From positions 1 through 11,370 of the forward strand of contig CAJLRT010000017.1 in NCBI GenBank assembly GCA_905209135.1: 11,370 nt of DNA, in the 5' to 3' direction. Position 1 is the first letter of the stretch. Every line of letters begins with the position of its first letter. This stretch comes from an uncultured Eubacteriales bacterium (GTDB lineage Bacteria; Bacillota; Clostridia; Oscillospirales; UMGS1783). Of the stretch, positions 1 to 6,685 are shown piece by piece. Made by a program: the position numbers and the translations under genes. Below the pieces are notes generated by a model that worked only from the letters and a program-made list of their open reading frames with translations, ran no database searches and was not told the DNA's origin.

Positions 1-18
1 TGGAATTCGGACTTTTCA

Positions 19-246
19 CTATTCACGGGTGAGGCGTCCTATTATGCCGTGTATGAAATGAATGCTGACGGCGGCGGGTGGTTCGCCTCGCTCCGGGAAC
101 AGGGACAGCACGAGCAGCACGGCCGCGGCCCCGACCATGCACCAGTACAGGCCGCGCCCCTGCCGAACCGTTTTCAACTGGACGTGGTCGAGCCATAGTG
201 TGAGTCCGGAGACGATAACGATTGCAATTACGGTGCCAAGGCTCAT
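19..246 (-). CDS. Small two-TM protein of the ger operon (candidate D-type subunit)
   Basis: This 75-residue protein has two hydrophobic segments, at about residues 3-19 (after MSLG) and 34-51, joined by a short basic loop (HVQLKTVRQGRG). It looks like a small integral membrane hairpin. Its ATG overlaps the gerC stop as ATGA, and a strong GGAGGGG ribosome binding site lies about 8 nt upstream inside gerC, so it is very likely a real, coupled gene. Small two-TM 'D' proteins encoded within or beside GerA-type operons are known in Bacillus (for example GerKD and GerUD) and modulate the response of the associated receptor. Size, topology and position fit that class here, but I see no sequence motif that proves homology. 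It would act in the inner spore membrane. The function is inferred. Confidence 0.72.
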   Translation of the reverse strand: MSLGTVIAIVIVSGLTLWLDHVQLKTVRQGRGLYWCMVGAAAVLLVLSLFPERGEPPAAVSIHFIHGIIGRLTRE

Positions 247-1352
247 GTTTGCGCCCCCTCCGCCTGTCCGTAGGAAAGAATTTCTATGATCGGACGTATG
301 ATAATCACCGCGTGTTCCTTGACGGTTTTATGGGGATCCTCCATCTGTTTATACTGCCTGTTTTCCTGTACGCGGTAGATATTGGCAAGCCCCAGGAAAT
401 CGGCGTCGATCTGCTCAAAGTAGATCTGGGCCAGTTCCTCAAAGTGCTGAAACATATCTTTGTGGATGAGTTCGAGCTGTTCGTCCTTGCTCGCCTGCCG
501 GCGTGAATGGACGAGGGAGAGCTCCAGGTGTATATCGTAGTTGAACTCGATTTTCCCGTCCGCCTCCACCACTTTCACATCCGTTTTGCTCTCCTTTATT
601 TCATAGGAGAAGTCGTCGTCGATCAGAACGCCTTTTTTCAGCATGTCCTGACTCATGATATAGTAAACGGTCTGCTTGTCGTCCAGTTCGCCCACCAGCT
701 TGAAATCGCTGAATACGGCGCTGCCGGTCGGCTGCAAAAGCGCCGCGTCCCCCTCTTTTACCATTTGGATTACGGGAACGACTCCGAACCTGCTCGGACT
801 GCACATATCGTCATATATATCGTAGGTGGGCATGTCCACGCACATGCTGTTGTCCTTCGCGGCGTTGACCGTGTCGCGCAGTCCAAAGGAGAGAATGGAG
901 TACGCGGGCTGCTGCGCGTCGAACATCTCCTTTGCCGTCGGCGTGTCCGCCAGGAAAATCGGGATTGCAATCCGTATCTCGTCGTTGCGCATGATATACT
1001 GGATCAGCTCGCCGATTCCCTCGCGCGCAACATCCCTGCTGATGAGAAAGAGGGCGGCGTGCGCCCAGTAGAGCGGCCGGCCCACGAGCGTGAGCAGCTT
1101 TTCGTTCGCAATGGCCAGGGATTCGCCGACGGCGGTGAAAACGGAGGATTCCGGAGAGGAGTTGCTTTCGCGGGAGGATGCGTTGATGACCTCCACGGTG
1201 AGCATGGTATTGCCCTGCTCGTCATAGTCGAGCGCCGCGCCTGCGACAATGCCGAGCGACTCCAGTTCGTCGGCTATCGCGCAGCCGCTCAGCGGCGCGA
1301 GCACGGCGAGAACCAGCAGCAGCGCGCAGGTTCTACTTATCCGCTTGTTCAT
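243..1352 (-). CDS. gerC: Ger(x)C-family spore germination lipoprotein
   Basis: This is the C subunit of a GerA-type germinant receptor, a lipoprotein on the outer face of the inner spore membrane. The N-terminus has basic residues, a hydrophobic stretch and the lipobox LSGC, with the lipidated Cys at residue 24. Next comes the family-typical start of the mature domain (DELESLGIVAGAALDYDEQG). The 369-residue length matches GerAC proteins. The ATG at 1352 is chosen, with AAAGG about 9 nt upstream. A TTG one codon earlier (1355) is also possible and changes nothing else. The start lies 20 bp inside the end of gerA and the stop overlaps the next small gene, so all three should be translationally coupled. 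The germinant cannot be read from sequence. The family assignment is secure; the symbol is generic. Confidence 0.93.
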   Translation of the reverse strand: MNKRISRTCALLLVLAVLAPLSGCAIADELESLGIVAGAALDYDEQGNTMLTVEVINASSRESNSSPESSVFTAVGESLAIANEKLLTLVGRPLYWAHAALFLISRDVAREGIGELIQYIMRNDEIRIAIPIFLADTPTAKEMFDAQQPAYSILSFGLRDTVNAAKDNSMCVDMPTYDIYDDMCSPSRFGVVPVIQMVKEGDAALLQPTGSAVFSDFKLVGELDDKQTVYYIMSQDMLKKGVLIDDDFSYEIKESKTDVKVVEADGKIEFNYDIHLELSLVHSRRQASKDEQLELIHKDMFQHFEELAQIYFEQIDADFLGLANIYRVQENRQYKQMEDPHKTVKEHAVIIIRPIIEILSYGQAEGAQT

Positions 1353-2868
1353 CAAAATCAGCCTTTCTTTTCAGGGATACGTTCAGCCGGCGGAACAGGG
1401 CATGATAGTTCTGGAAGCTCCAGGGCGCGCGGATCAGCGTGTCCTTGAGCTGCTTGAAGTTGACGGGCAGCAAATCCATGCTGTAGTCGACGCCGAACGA
1501 GCTTGTCCGGCCGATCTCCAGCAGGATCAGGACAATGCCGAACATCCAGCCGAAAATGCCGAGAATGGCGGACAGGCCCAGAATCAAAAACTGGCAAACG
1601 AGTGTGGAGGACTTGATTTTACTGTTGATAAGTCCGGTAATGGCGGTAAGCGCAATGATGATAACGAGCGGCGCGCTTACAAATTTCGCCTGCACGGCGG
1701 AATCGCCCAGCACCAGCGCGCCGACAATGCTCAGGGATAGCCCGAAAGAGGGGGAAAGGCGGATGCTCGCGTCACGCAGTATTTCATAGGCGATCATGAG
1801 CAGCACGGTTTCCAGCAGTATGGGAAAGGGCACGCCGGAGCGGGCGGCGGCAATGCTGACAAGCAGTTTCGTGGGGATCAGCTCGGGATTGAAGGTCAGA
1901 AAGGCGACGTACAGTCCCGGCGCGCTGACCGATATGAAAAAGCACAGGATGCGCAGCATCCGGCCGAACGAGCTTATAATATAGTTCTGCGAATAGTCCT
2001 CGCTGCTCTGGAAGTATTCGATGAACAGGAACGGCACGGTGATCACGGTCGGGCAGCCGTCGAGAACCAGCCCGACGCGGCCCTCCAGCAGTTTTGCCGC
2101 GACCGTGTCGGGGCGTTCGCTGATTCCGATCGTCCCGAACGGGGAGAGGGGATTGTCGCAGATGCGTTCGACGATGTAGTTGGTATCGAACAGCTCAACG
2201 TCCTTAATTTTGTCGAGCCGCCGCTTGAGCTCGGCTACAATCTGGTCGTTGGCCACGCCTTCGATAAAGCAGACGGCGGCGGAGGTTTTGACGGTTGTGC
2301 CGAACTGTATGCTCTCCACGCGCAGCATGTGCGTTTTCAGCTTGCGGCGCAGCATGGCGATATTGTGTACCATCGGTTCGATAAAACCCTCGTGCGGGCC
2401 GTTGGTCACGATATCGGTCTGCGGCTCCTCGGGCGACCGCTTGACAAAGCCCTTGGAGGAGATGACCATGGCGCGGCTGTCGCCCTCGCAGATAAAAATC
2501 GTGTCGCCCGACATGAGCCCGAATATGATGTCCTGTTCGTTCGTCGTCGCCTCTATTTCGTTGGGGGAGGCGACGTGGTTGAATAGGTAGTCGAGCGCGT
2601 TCTTTTTCGAGGGCACCTGCGCCCGCATAACATGCTCAATGACGCTGCGGTTGAGCATGTCGCCGTCCACCATTCCGTCGAACAGCATGACGGCGCATTT
2701 CAGCTCGTTGGGTCTGGCCGTCTTGAACTCGCGCAGGATAAAGGTGGAGTCATGGCGAAACATTTTTTTAAAGTGTTCGATGTTTTGCTCATATATATCG
2801 CTCAGCATGCGCATATTCTCCATATCTTTCTTATTTGAGAATATTGTGCGCAGCTTCGCCGCATTCAT
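1333..2868 (-). CDS. gerA: GerA-family spore germination protein (receptor A subunit)
   Basis: This is the A subunit of a nutrient germinant receptor. In this family the subunit oligomerises in the inner spore membrane and is thought to form the ion channel opened by germinant. It has 511 residues, the usual length. A soluble N-terminal region (about 1-260) holds the GPHEGFIE motif at 157-164. The conserved SERPD (250-254) and LLEGRVGLVLDGCP (260-273) follow, then a membrane domain (about 274-455) with the hallmark GVPFPILLE near 345 and the RLSPSFGLSLSIVGALVLGD stretch (370-389). A cytosolic tail ends in basic and acidic residues. The ATG directly follows the ylbJ stop (TGAATG) with no good ribosome binding site, so translation probably depends on ylbJ. 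The GerB partner is absent from the window. The family is certain; the ligand is unknown. Confidence 0.96.
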   Translation of the reverse strand: MNAAKLRTIFSNKKDMENMRMLSDIYEQNIEHFKKMFRHDSTFILREFKTARPNELKCAVMLFDGMVDGDMLNRSVIEHVMRAQVPSKKNALDYLFNHVASPNEIEATTNEQDIIFGLMSGDTIFICEGDSRAMVISSKGFVKRSPEEPQTDIVTNGPHEGFIEPMVHNIAMLRRKLKTHMLRVESIQFGTTVKTSAAVCFIEGVANDQIVAELKRRLDKIKDVELFDTNYIVERICDNPLSPFGTIGISERPDTVAAKLLEGRVGLVLDGCPTVITVPFLFIEYFQSSEDYSQNYIISSFGRMLRILCFFISVSAPGLYVAFLTFNPELIPTKLLVSIAAARSGVPFPILLETVLLMIAYEILRDASIRLSPSFGLSLSIVGALVLGDSAVQAKFVSAPLVIIIALTAITGLINSKIKSSTLVCQFLILGLSAILGIFGWMFGIVLILLEIGRTSSFGVDYSMDLLPVNFKQLKDTLIRAPWSFQNYHALFRRLNVSLKRKADFDEQADK

Positions 2869-3939
2869 TCATTTTTCGGGAAAAAGAATGCGCCTAAGGA
2901 AAACGATTCCGGCGCAGGCCGCGGCCAAAACGAGCAGGATATGCGACACGGGCGCGGGCTCGATGCGGACGGCCGTGCCGGTAAACGCCGCCGCGTCGCC
3001 GTAGAAAATCCGGTAAACGCCGTAGCCGAGCGGGAAGGAGATGACGCCCTGCAGCGTTTTACCCAGAAAATATTTTTTAGAGCGCAGCCCCGCGCCCTCC
3101 GTGAACAGCAGCGTCTGGCAGTGGACCGAAAGCCCGCCGAACCCGGCGACCGCGCAGGCCATGGCGAACGCGAGCGCGCCGCGCCCCGGCAGCGCGCCGA
3201 TGCCCATGGTAATCTCAAACGCGCCGAGCAGCAGGCCCTCGAACGCGCCCAGCCGCGCGCTGAATCCGCCGAAGCGCAGGATGACCGAGGCGCAGGACAT
3301 GAACACGATAAAGGCGCACACATACAGAACCGACACGGCGCTGTTTTTGACCGCCGCGACAAAGGCCGCGGGAAAACTGCGGCCCGCGCCGGCCGGCGCC
3401 CGCCCGGTCCCGGCCCGGGCAGCCTGCCCGGCCGCGCCGCGCCTGCCGCGGAAGATCAGGCCGACGAGCAGGGACGCGAACATCTGCACGCCCCAGAGCG
3501 CCGCGCCGAGCCCCGCGTCGCCCCAGATTGCCGCGCCGACCGCGCCGATGAGAAACGCCGGGCCGCAGTTGTTGCAGAACGCGAGCAGGCGCTCCGCCTG
3601 CCCGCGTTCCAGCCGTCCGTCGGCGTACAGGCGGCAGGCGACCCGCGCGCCCATGGGAAAGCCTGCGACGTTGCCGATCACCAGCGCCTCAAACGCCGCG
3701 GGAGGCAGGCGCAGCAGCCGCATGACCCCGGAAAAGGGCCGCAGCAGCCGGGCGAGAATCCCGTACTCCATGCAGATCTGGGTCGCGACCATGAACAGGA
3801 AGAGGGAGGGCACGATGTTTTCCAGGCAGCCGGTAACGCTGCGGCGGACGGCGTCGGCATAGTCCGCGGGAACGATCAGAAGGGAGAGCATATAGAGCAC
3901 GACGACGCCCGCAAAAAGCGGGAACCTGAGCTGTTTCAT
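2869..3939 (-). CDS. ylbJ: Sporulation integral membrane protein YlbJ
   Basis: This is a polytopic membrane protein of the nucleoside-recognition/Gate-like family. In B. subtilis, ylbJ is a sigma-E (mother-cell) gene needed for efficient formation of heat-resistant spores; its transported substrate is not established. Diagnostic motifs are GFPMGA (93-98), FCNNCGPAFL (121-130) and GFGGLSVHCQ (267-276). Hydrophobic segments lie near 8-24, 42-58, 84-100, 127-163, 203-221, 235-275 and 333-348. At 356 residues it is a little shorter than B. subtilis YlbJ. An Ala/Gly/Arg-rich low-complexity linker (about 165-188) probably forms a loop. The start is supported by GGAGG 11 nt upstream. It is first in the leftward operon, is read from a sigma-E-like promoter at 4009-4037, and abuts gerA without a gap. 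Confidence 0.93.
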   Translation of the reverse strand: MKQLRFPLFAGVVVLYMLSLLIVPADYADAVRRSVTGCLENIVPSLFLFMVATQICMEYGILARLLRPFSGVMRLLRLPPAAFEALVIGNVAGFPMGARVACRLYADGRLERGQAERLLAFCNNCGPAFLIGAVGAAIWGDAGLGAALWGVQMFASLLVGLIFRGRRGAAGQAARAGTGRAPAGAGRSFPAAFVAAVKNSAVSVLYVCAFIVFMSCASVILRFGGFSARLGAFEGLLLGAFEITMGIGALPGRGALAFAMACAVAGFGGLSVHCQTLLFTEGAGLRSKKYFLGKTLQGVISFPLGYGVYRIFYGDAAAFTGTAVRIEPAPVSHILLVLAAACAGIVFLRRILFPEK

Positions 3940-4008
3940 CGAATAGGTCGCCTCCGGAAAAGCTGTGAGAGGGCGTCCGCCGCAGCGGCCGCACCCGCCT
4001 CCACTATA

Positions 4009-4037
4009 AGTGTATTGCGCGCGCGCCCGGAATATTT
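4009..4037 (-). promoter_or_regulatory. Sigma-E-like promoter for the ylbJ-ger operon
   Basis: On the minus strand, AAATATT (4037-4031) matches six of seven positions of the sigma-E -35 consensus KMATATT. After exactly 14 nt, AATACACT (4016-4009) matches seven of eight positions of the -10 consensus CATACAHT. Transcription would start near 4002, giving a leader of about 60 nt before the ylbJ ATG. B. subtilis ylbJ belongs to the sigma-E regulon, so element, spacing and gene identity agree. The call rests on comparison by eye. Confidence 0.65.
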
Positions 4038-4043
4038 CTCCAT

Positions 4044-4059
4044 GCGCGTTTGAACGCGC
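4044..4059. repeat. Near-palindrome between the divergent promoters
   Basis: Arms GCGCGTT (4044-4050) and AACGCGC (4053-4059) are perfect reverse complements around a two-base centre. The site lies 6 bp upstream of the ylbJ -35 element and 4 bp before the weak candidate -35 for yqfC, where a shared operator would be expected. It does not resemble the SpoIIID consensus. It may be a protein-binding site, or simply a chance product of GC-rich sequence. Confidence 0.4.
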
Positions 4060-4063
4060 CCGG

Positions 4064-4092
4064 TACTTTTACAGGCGCCGCCCGCATAAAAA
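4064..4092 (+). promoter_or_regulatory. Weak sigma-E-like candidate promoter for yqfC-yqfD
   Basis: TACTTTT (4064-4070) matches five of seven positions of the sigma-E -35 consensus. After 14 nt, CATAAAAA (4085-4092) matches six of eight positions of the -10. The site is about 40 nt upstream of the yqfC start codon. B. subtilis yqfCD is sigma-E dependent, which makes it plausible, but the match is much poorer than that of the opposite-facing promoter. Confidence 0.3.
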
Positions 4093-4119
4093 TAAATGGA
4101 GAAAACTTTGCGCGCCAGT

Positions 4120-4125
4120 GGAGGG
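4120..4125 (+). promoter_or_regulatory. Ribosome binding site of yqfC
   Basis: GGAGGG lies 7 nt before the ATG at 4133. It sets the yqfC start and argues against the longer in-frame reading from 4010. Confidence 0.85.
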
Positions 4126-4132
4126 AACATTC

Positions 4133-4432
4133 ATGGCAAAACAAGACGACAGAGAAAAACGCCTGCAGGACAGGGTGGATTCCAGGCTGGAGCGTCTGCT
4201 CGACCTGCCGCCGACACTGCTCACGGGGGACCCGACGATTGAACTGCTCGGCAACCGCCAGATGGTGATGGAGGGGTGCCGCGGCATTATGGAGTACGAC
4301 GAAAACTATATCAAAATCAACGGCGGACGCTATGCGGTTTCGGTGATGGGCGCCCAGCTTGAGCTGAAGAATCTGACCGACAAATCCTGTACGGTCGTCG
4401 GCAGAATCGACAGCATCGGATTCGGGGTGTAG
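4133..4432 (+). CDS. yqfC: Sporulation protein YqfC (YabP/YqfC family)
   Basis: This 99-residue protein has no signal peptide or TM segment. After a charged N-terminus it carries the family pattern: LPPTLLTGDPTIELLGNRQMVMEG (25-48), then GIMEYDENYIKI (51-62), then VMGAQLELKNL (71-81) and GRIDSIGF (90-97). B. subtilis YqfC is 93 residues and is a mother-cell sigma-E product required for efficient sporulation; its biochemical role is unknown. The ATG is fixed by GGAGGG 7 nt upstream; an in-frame extension to 4010 lacks family sequence and runs through the promoter region. It heads the rightward operon, five bases before yqfD, the same pairing as in B. subtilis and many Clostridia. Confidence 0.94.
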   Translation: MAKQDDREKRLQDRVDSRLERLLDLPPTLLTGDPTIELLGNRQMVMEGCRGIMEYDENYIKINGGRYAVSVMGAQLELKNLTDKSCTVVGRIDSIGFGV

Positions 4433-4437
4433 CCGGT

Positions 4438-5652
4438 ATGGTGCTCATGAAACTGCTGCGCCTGCTGCGCGGGTATCTCGTCGTTTCCGTCACCGGCTTT
4501 TTTGCCGAGCGCTTTCTGAACCTCGCGAACACGCGGGGGATAAAAATGTGGCGTATCCGCCGCCGCGGCAGCCAGAAAATTTCTCTGTGCCTGCGTGCGG
4601 GCGACTTTAAAAAACTGCGCGAGGTGCGCCGCGTGACGGGCGTATCCCTCCATATCGAACGCAAATGCGGCCTGCCCTTTTTGCTGCACCGGTACCGCAG
4701 GCGCTGGGGCATCGCCGTCGGCGCGGCGCTGTTTATCGGCGTTATCCTGTTCCTGTCCACGTTTGTCTGGTCGATCGAAATCAGCGGCAATCAGGCGGTG
4801 GAGCAGTCGCAGATCATCGCGGCGCTGGACGAGGCGGGGTTCTACGTCGGCGTTCCGACGCGCGGCCTGGACCTGCGCGAGATTCGCCAGACGGTGCTGC
4901 TGGAACTGGAGGACCTGTCGTTTATCGCCATCAATATCAAGGGAAGCAAGGCCTATGTAGAGGTCACGGAGGCGACGGGCAAGCCCGAGATGGTGGATGT
5001 GGATACGCCCTGCAACCTTGTCGCGGCCAAGGCGGGCGTGGTCGTCCGCACCGAAATTACGCAGGGCTTTGGTCTCGTCCGCGCCGGCGACGCGGTGGAG
5101 GCGGGCGACATGCTCGTTTCCGGCATGGTTTTCAGCGACAAGGTCGGCTACCGTCTCGTCCACTCGGCGGGCAGAATTTTTGCGAGAACGGCCTACCAGC
5201 TCGAGTACGAAGTCCCGTATGCCCAGACACAGCGCGTTCGCACCGGCGAAGAATACACGCTCAAAAAGCTCAGGCTGTTCAATTTTCATATAAATTTGTA
5301 TTTAGGGGCTGGCGAAAGATATACTACTTATGATAGAATAAATAAAACAAACGAAGCGAAACTCGGCGGCTTTACGCTCCCGCTCGCGCTGCTGGAGGAA
5401 AAGTATTATGAAGTGGAACTGCAGGAGCGGGAATACACGCCCGAACAGGCGGAGAACATGGCGCGGCTGATGCTGGAAGAGGGCGAGCGCGAACAGTTTG
5501 CCGGCCGGGAAATCGAAGTGCGCAACGTGGAAGTGACGCACGAAAACGGCGCCTGCCGCATTGTCGGCCGCTACCAGTGCGTGGAGGACATCGCGGCCCA
5601 GTCCGAGGTGGACCCCTCCAGCCAGACCCCGGCGGGCGAGCCGGAGTGGTGA
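4438..5652 (+). CDS. yqfD: Sporulation protein YqfD
   Basis: This 404-residue single-pass membrane protein works with YqfC in the mother cell during spore formation; its molecular function is not established. The N-terminal cytosolic region (1-88) includes VTGFFAERFLNLANTRGI, typical of the family. One TM helix follows at about 91-110, then a POTRA-like segment (113-180) starting WSIEISGNQAVEQSQI. The conserved NLVAAKAGVV block (193-202) and GDAVEAGDMLVSGMVF (217-232) come next. The C-terminal 50 residues look weakly conserved. The start has no strong ribosome binding site and is probably coupled to yqfC. The ATG at 4447 (MKLLRLLRG) is an equally plausible start. Bases 5281-5350 are sharply AT-rich, unlike the rest of the gene, and may hold a promoter. 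Confidence 0.94.
   Translation: MVLMKLLRLLRGYLVVSVTGFFAERFLNLANTRGIKMWRIRRRGSQKISLCLRAGDFKKLREVRRVTGVSLHIERKCGLPFLLHRYRRRWGIAVGAALFIGVILFLSTFVWSIEISGNQAVEQSQIIAALDEAGFYVGVPTRGLDLREIRQTVLLELEDLSFIAINIKGSKAYVEVTEATGKPEMVDVDTPCNLVAAKAGVVVRTEITQGFGLVRAGDAVEAGDMLVSGMVFSDKVGYRLVHSAGRIFARTAYQLEYEVPYAQTQRVRTGEEYTLKKLRLFNFHINLYLGAGERYTTYDRINKTNEAKLGGFTLPLALLEEKYYEVELQEREYTPEQAENMARLMLEEGEREQFAGREIEVRNVEVTHENGACRIVGRYQCVEDIAAQSEVDPSSQTPAGEPEW
5296..5325 (+). promoter_or_regulatory. Candidate vegetative promoter inside yqfD
   Basis: Within an AT-rich island in yqfD, TATACT (5320-5325) matches five of six sigma-A -10 positions. It lies 18 nt after TTGTAT (5296-5301), which matches only three of six -35 positions. 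A second -10-like TATGAT lies at 5329-5334. A housekeeping promoter here would let phoH, ybeY and era be expressed outside sporulation. The -35 is poor, so this is a hypothesis. Confidence 0.25.
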
Positions 5653-5692
5653 CGCGCGCCGCGGCTTCGTTCGGACAGGAAAAGGGAAAGGA

Positions 5693-6685
5693 TTGAAATC
5701 ACGGTTGGAATATTCTTTGCAAATGAGCTCGGATATCATGGCCGACGTGTTCGGCATGCTTGACGGCAATATCCGCAAAATAGAGTCCGCCTTCGGGGTG
5801 CGGATCGTCAACCGGGGCGAGGACATCAAGATCACCGGGGGCGACACCGCCTGCGCGCAGGCGGTGAAGGCCGTGACCTCGCTGACCGCCATGGCCGCCA
5901 AGGGCGAGCCGATCACCGAGCAGAGCGTCAACTACATCATCGGCATGGTCGGCGAGGGCCGGGACGGCTATATGCGCTATATGGATGCGGACTGCATTTA
6001 CATCACCTCGCGCGGCAAGCCGGTCAAGCCCAAGAGCGAGGGGCAGAAGGAGTATGTGGACGCCATCGCGTCGAGCACCGTTACCATCGCCATCGGCCCG
6101 GCGGGCACGGGCAAGACCTATCTCGCCGTCGCCCTGGCCGTCGCCGCCCTGCGCAGCAAGGAGGTCAGCCGCATCATCATCACCCGCCCGGCCGTGGAAG
6201 CGGGGGAGAAGCTGGGCTTCCTGCCCGGCGACCTGCAGGAGAAGGTGGACCCCTACCTGCGCCCGCTCAACGACGCGCTCATCGAAATGCTGGGCCAGGA
6301 GAGCTACCACCGCTATGTCGAGCGCGGCTCGATCGAGGTCGCGCCGCTGGCCTATATGCGCGGCCGGACGCTGGACGAGTCCTTTATCATTCTCGACGAG
6401 GCGCAGAACACGACGCCGGAGCAGATGAAGATGTTCGTCACCCGCTTCGGGTTCTCCTCCAAGGTCGTCATCACGGGCGATATTACGCAGACGGACCTGC
6501 CCGCCTACACCAAATCCGGGCTGAAAGAGGCGGTAAAGGTGCTGGGGAACATAGAGGGAATCAGTATCCGCTACCTGTCGAGCAGGGATGTGGTCCGGCA
6601 TCCGCTGGTGCAGAAGATCATCGACGCATACGAGAAATACGAGCAGGGGCAGGCCGGCGCCGCCGCCAGGAAAGGGAAAAAATGA
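5693..6685 (+). CDS. phoH: PhoH-family ATPase (PhoH-like protein)
   Basis: This 330-residue P-loop NTPase is related to superfamily I helicases and probably acts on RNA in the cytoplasm; its exact role is unsettled. The N-terminal KH-like region has the conserved GMLDGNIRKIE and GVRIVNRGEDIKITG (21-49). Walker A is GPAGTGKT (135-142). ITRPAVEAGEKLGFLPGDLQEKVDPYLRP (163-191) is the family signature, Walker B is FIILDEAQNT (231-240) and TGDITQTDLP (261-270) is motif III-like. The best start is TTG at 5693, with AAAGGG 6 nt upstream; it gives the usual spacing of about 20 residues before the GxLD motif. The ATG at 5723 is a shorter alternative. The reading frame extends back to 5561, but inside yqfD. 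The stop overlaps ybeY as ATGA. In B. subtilis, yqfF (pgpH) follows phoH; here it does not. Confidence 0.95.
   Translation: MKSRLEYSLQMSSDIMADVFGMLDGNIRKIESAFGVRIVNRGEDIKITGGDTACAQAVKAVTSLTAMAAKGEPITEQSVNYIIGMVGEGRDGYMRYMDADCIYITSRGKPVKPKSEGQKEYVDAIASSTVTIAIGPAGTGKTYLAVALAVAALRSKEVSRIIITRPAVEAGEKLGFLPGDLQEKVDPYLRPLNDALIEMLGQESYHRYVERGSIEVAPLAYMRGRTLDESFIILDEAQNTTPEQMKMFVTRFGFSSKVVITGDITQTDLPAYTKSGLKEAVKVLGNIEGISIRYLSSRDVVRHPLVQKIIDAYEKYEQGQAGAAARKGKK

Noticed and set aside
507..1448. 313-residue plus-strand open frame opposite gerC and the end of gerA.
   Set aside because: The minus strand carries clear GerC and GerA proteins with motifs; this frame has no domain or usable ribosome binding site.
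2872..2960. Sigma-G promoter at the end of ylbJ driving gerA.
   Set aside because: A CATTCTT that partly fits the -10 is present, but no -35 lies at suitable spacing, so the match is not above chance.
2941..4053. 370-residue open frame on the plus strand opposite ylbJ, longer than YlbJ itself.
   Set aside because: It is an antisense shadow caused by high GC. It reads as charged low-complexity sequence, resembles no family, and runs through the control region.
4010..4132. N-terminal extension of yqfC to an upstream ATG.
   Set aside because: It would put coding sequence over the promoter region, adds residues not seen in the family, and ignores the good GGAGGG before 4133.
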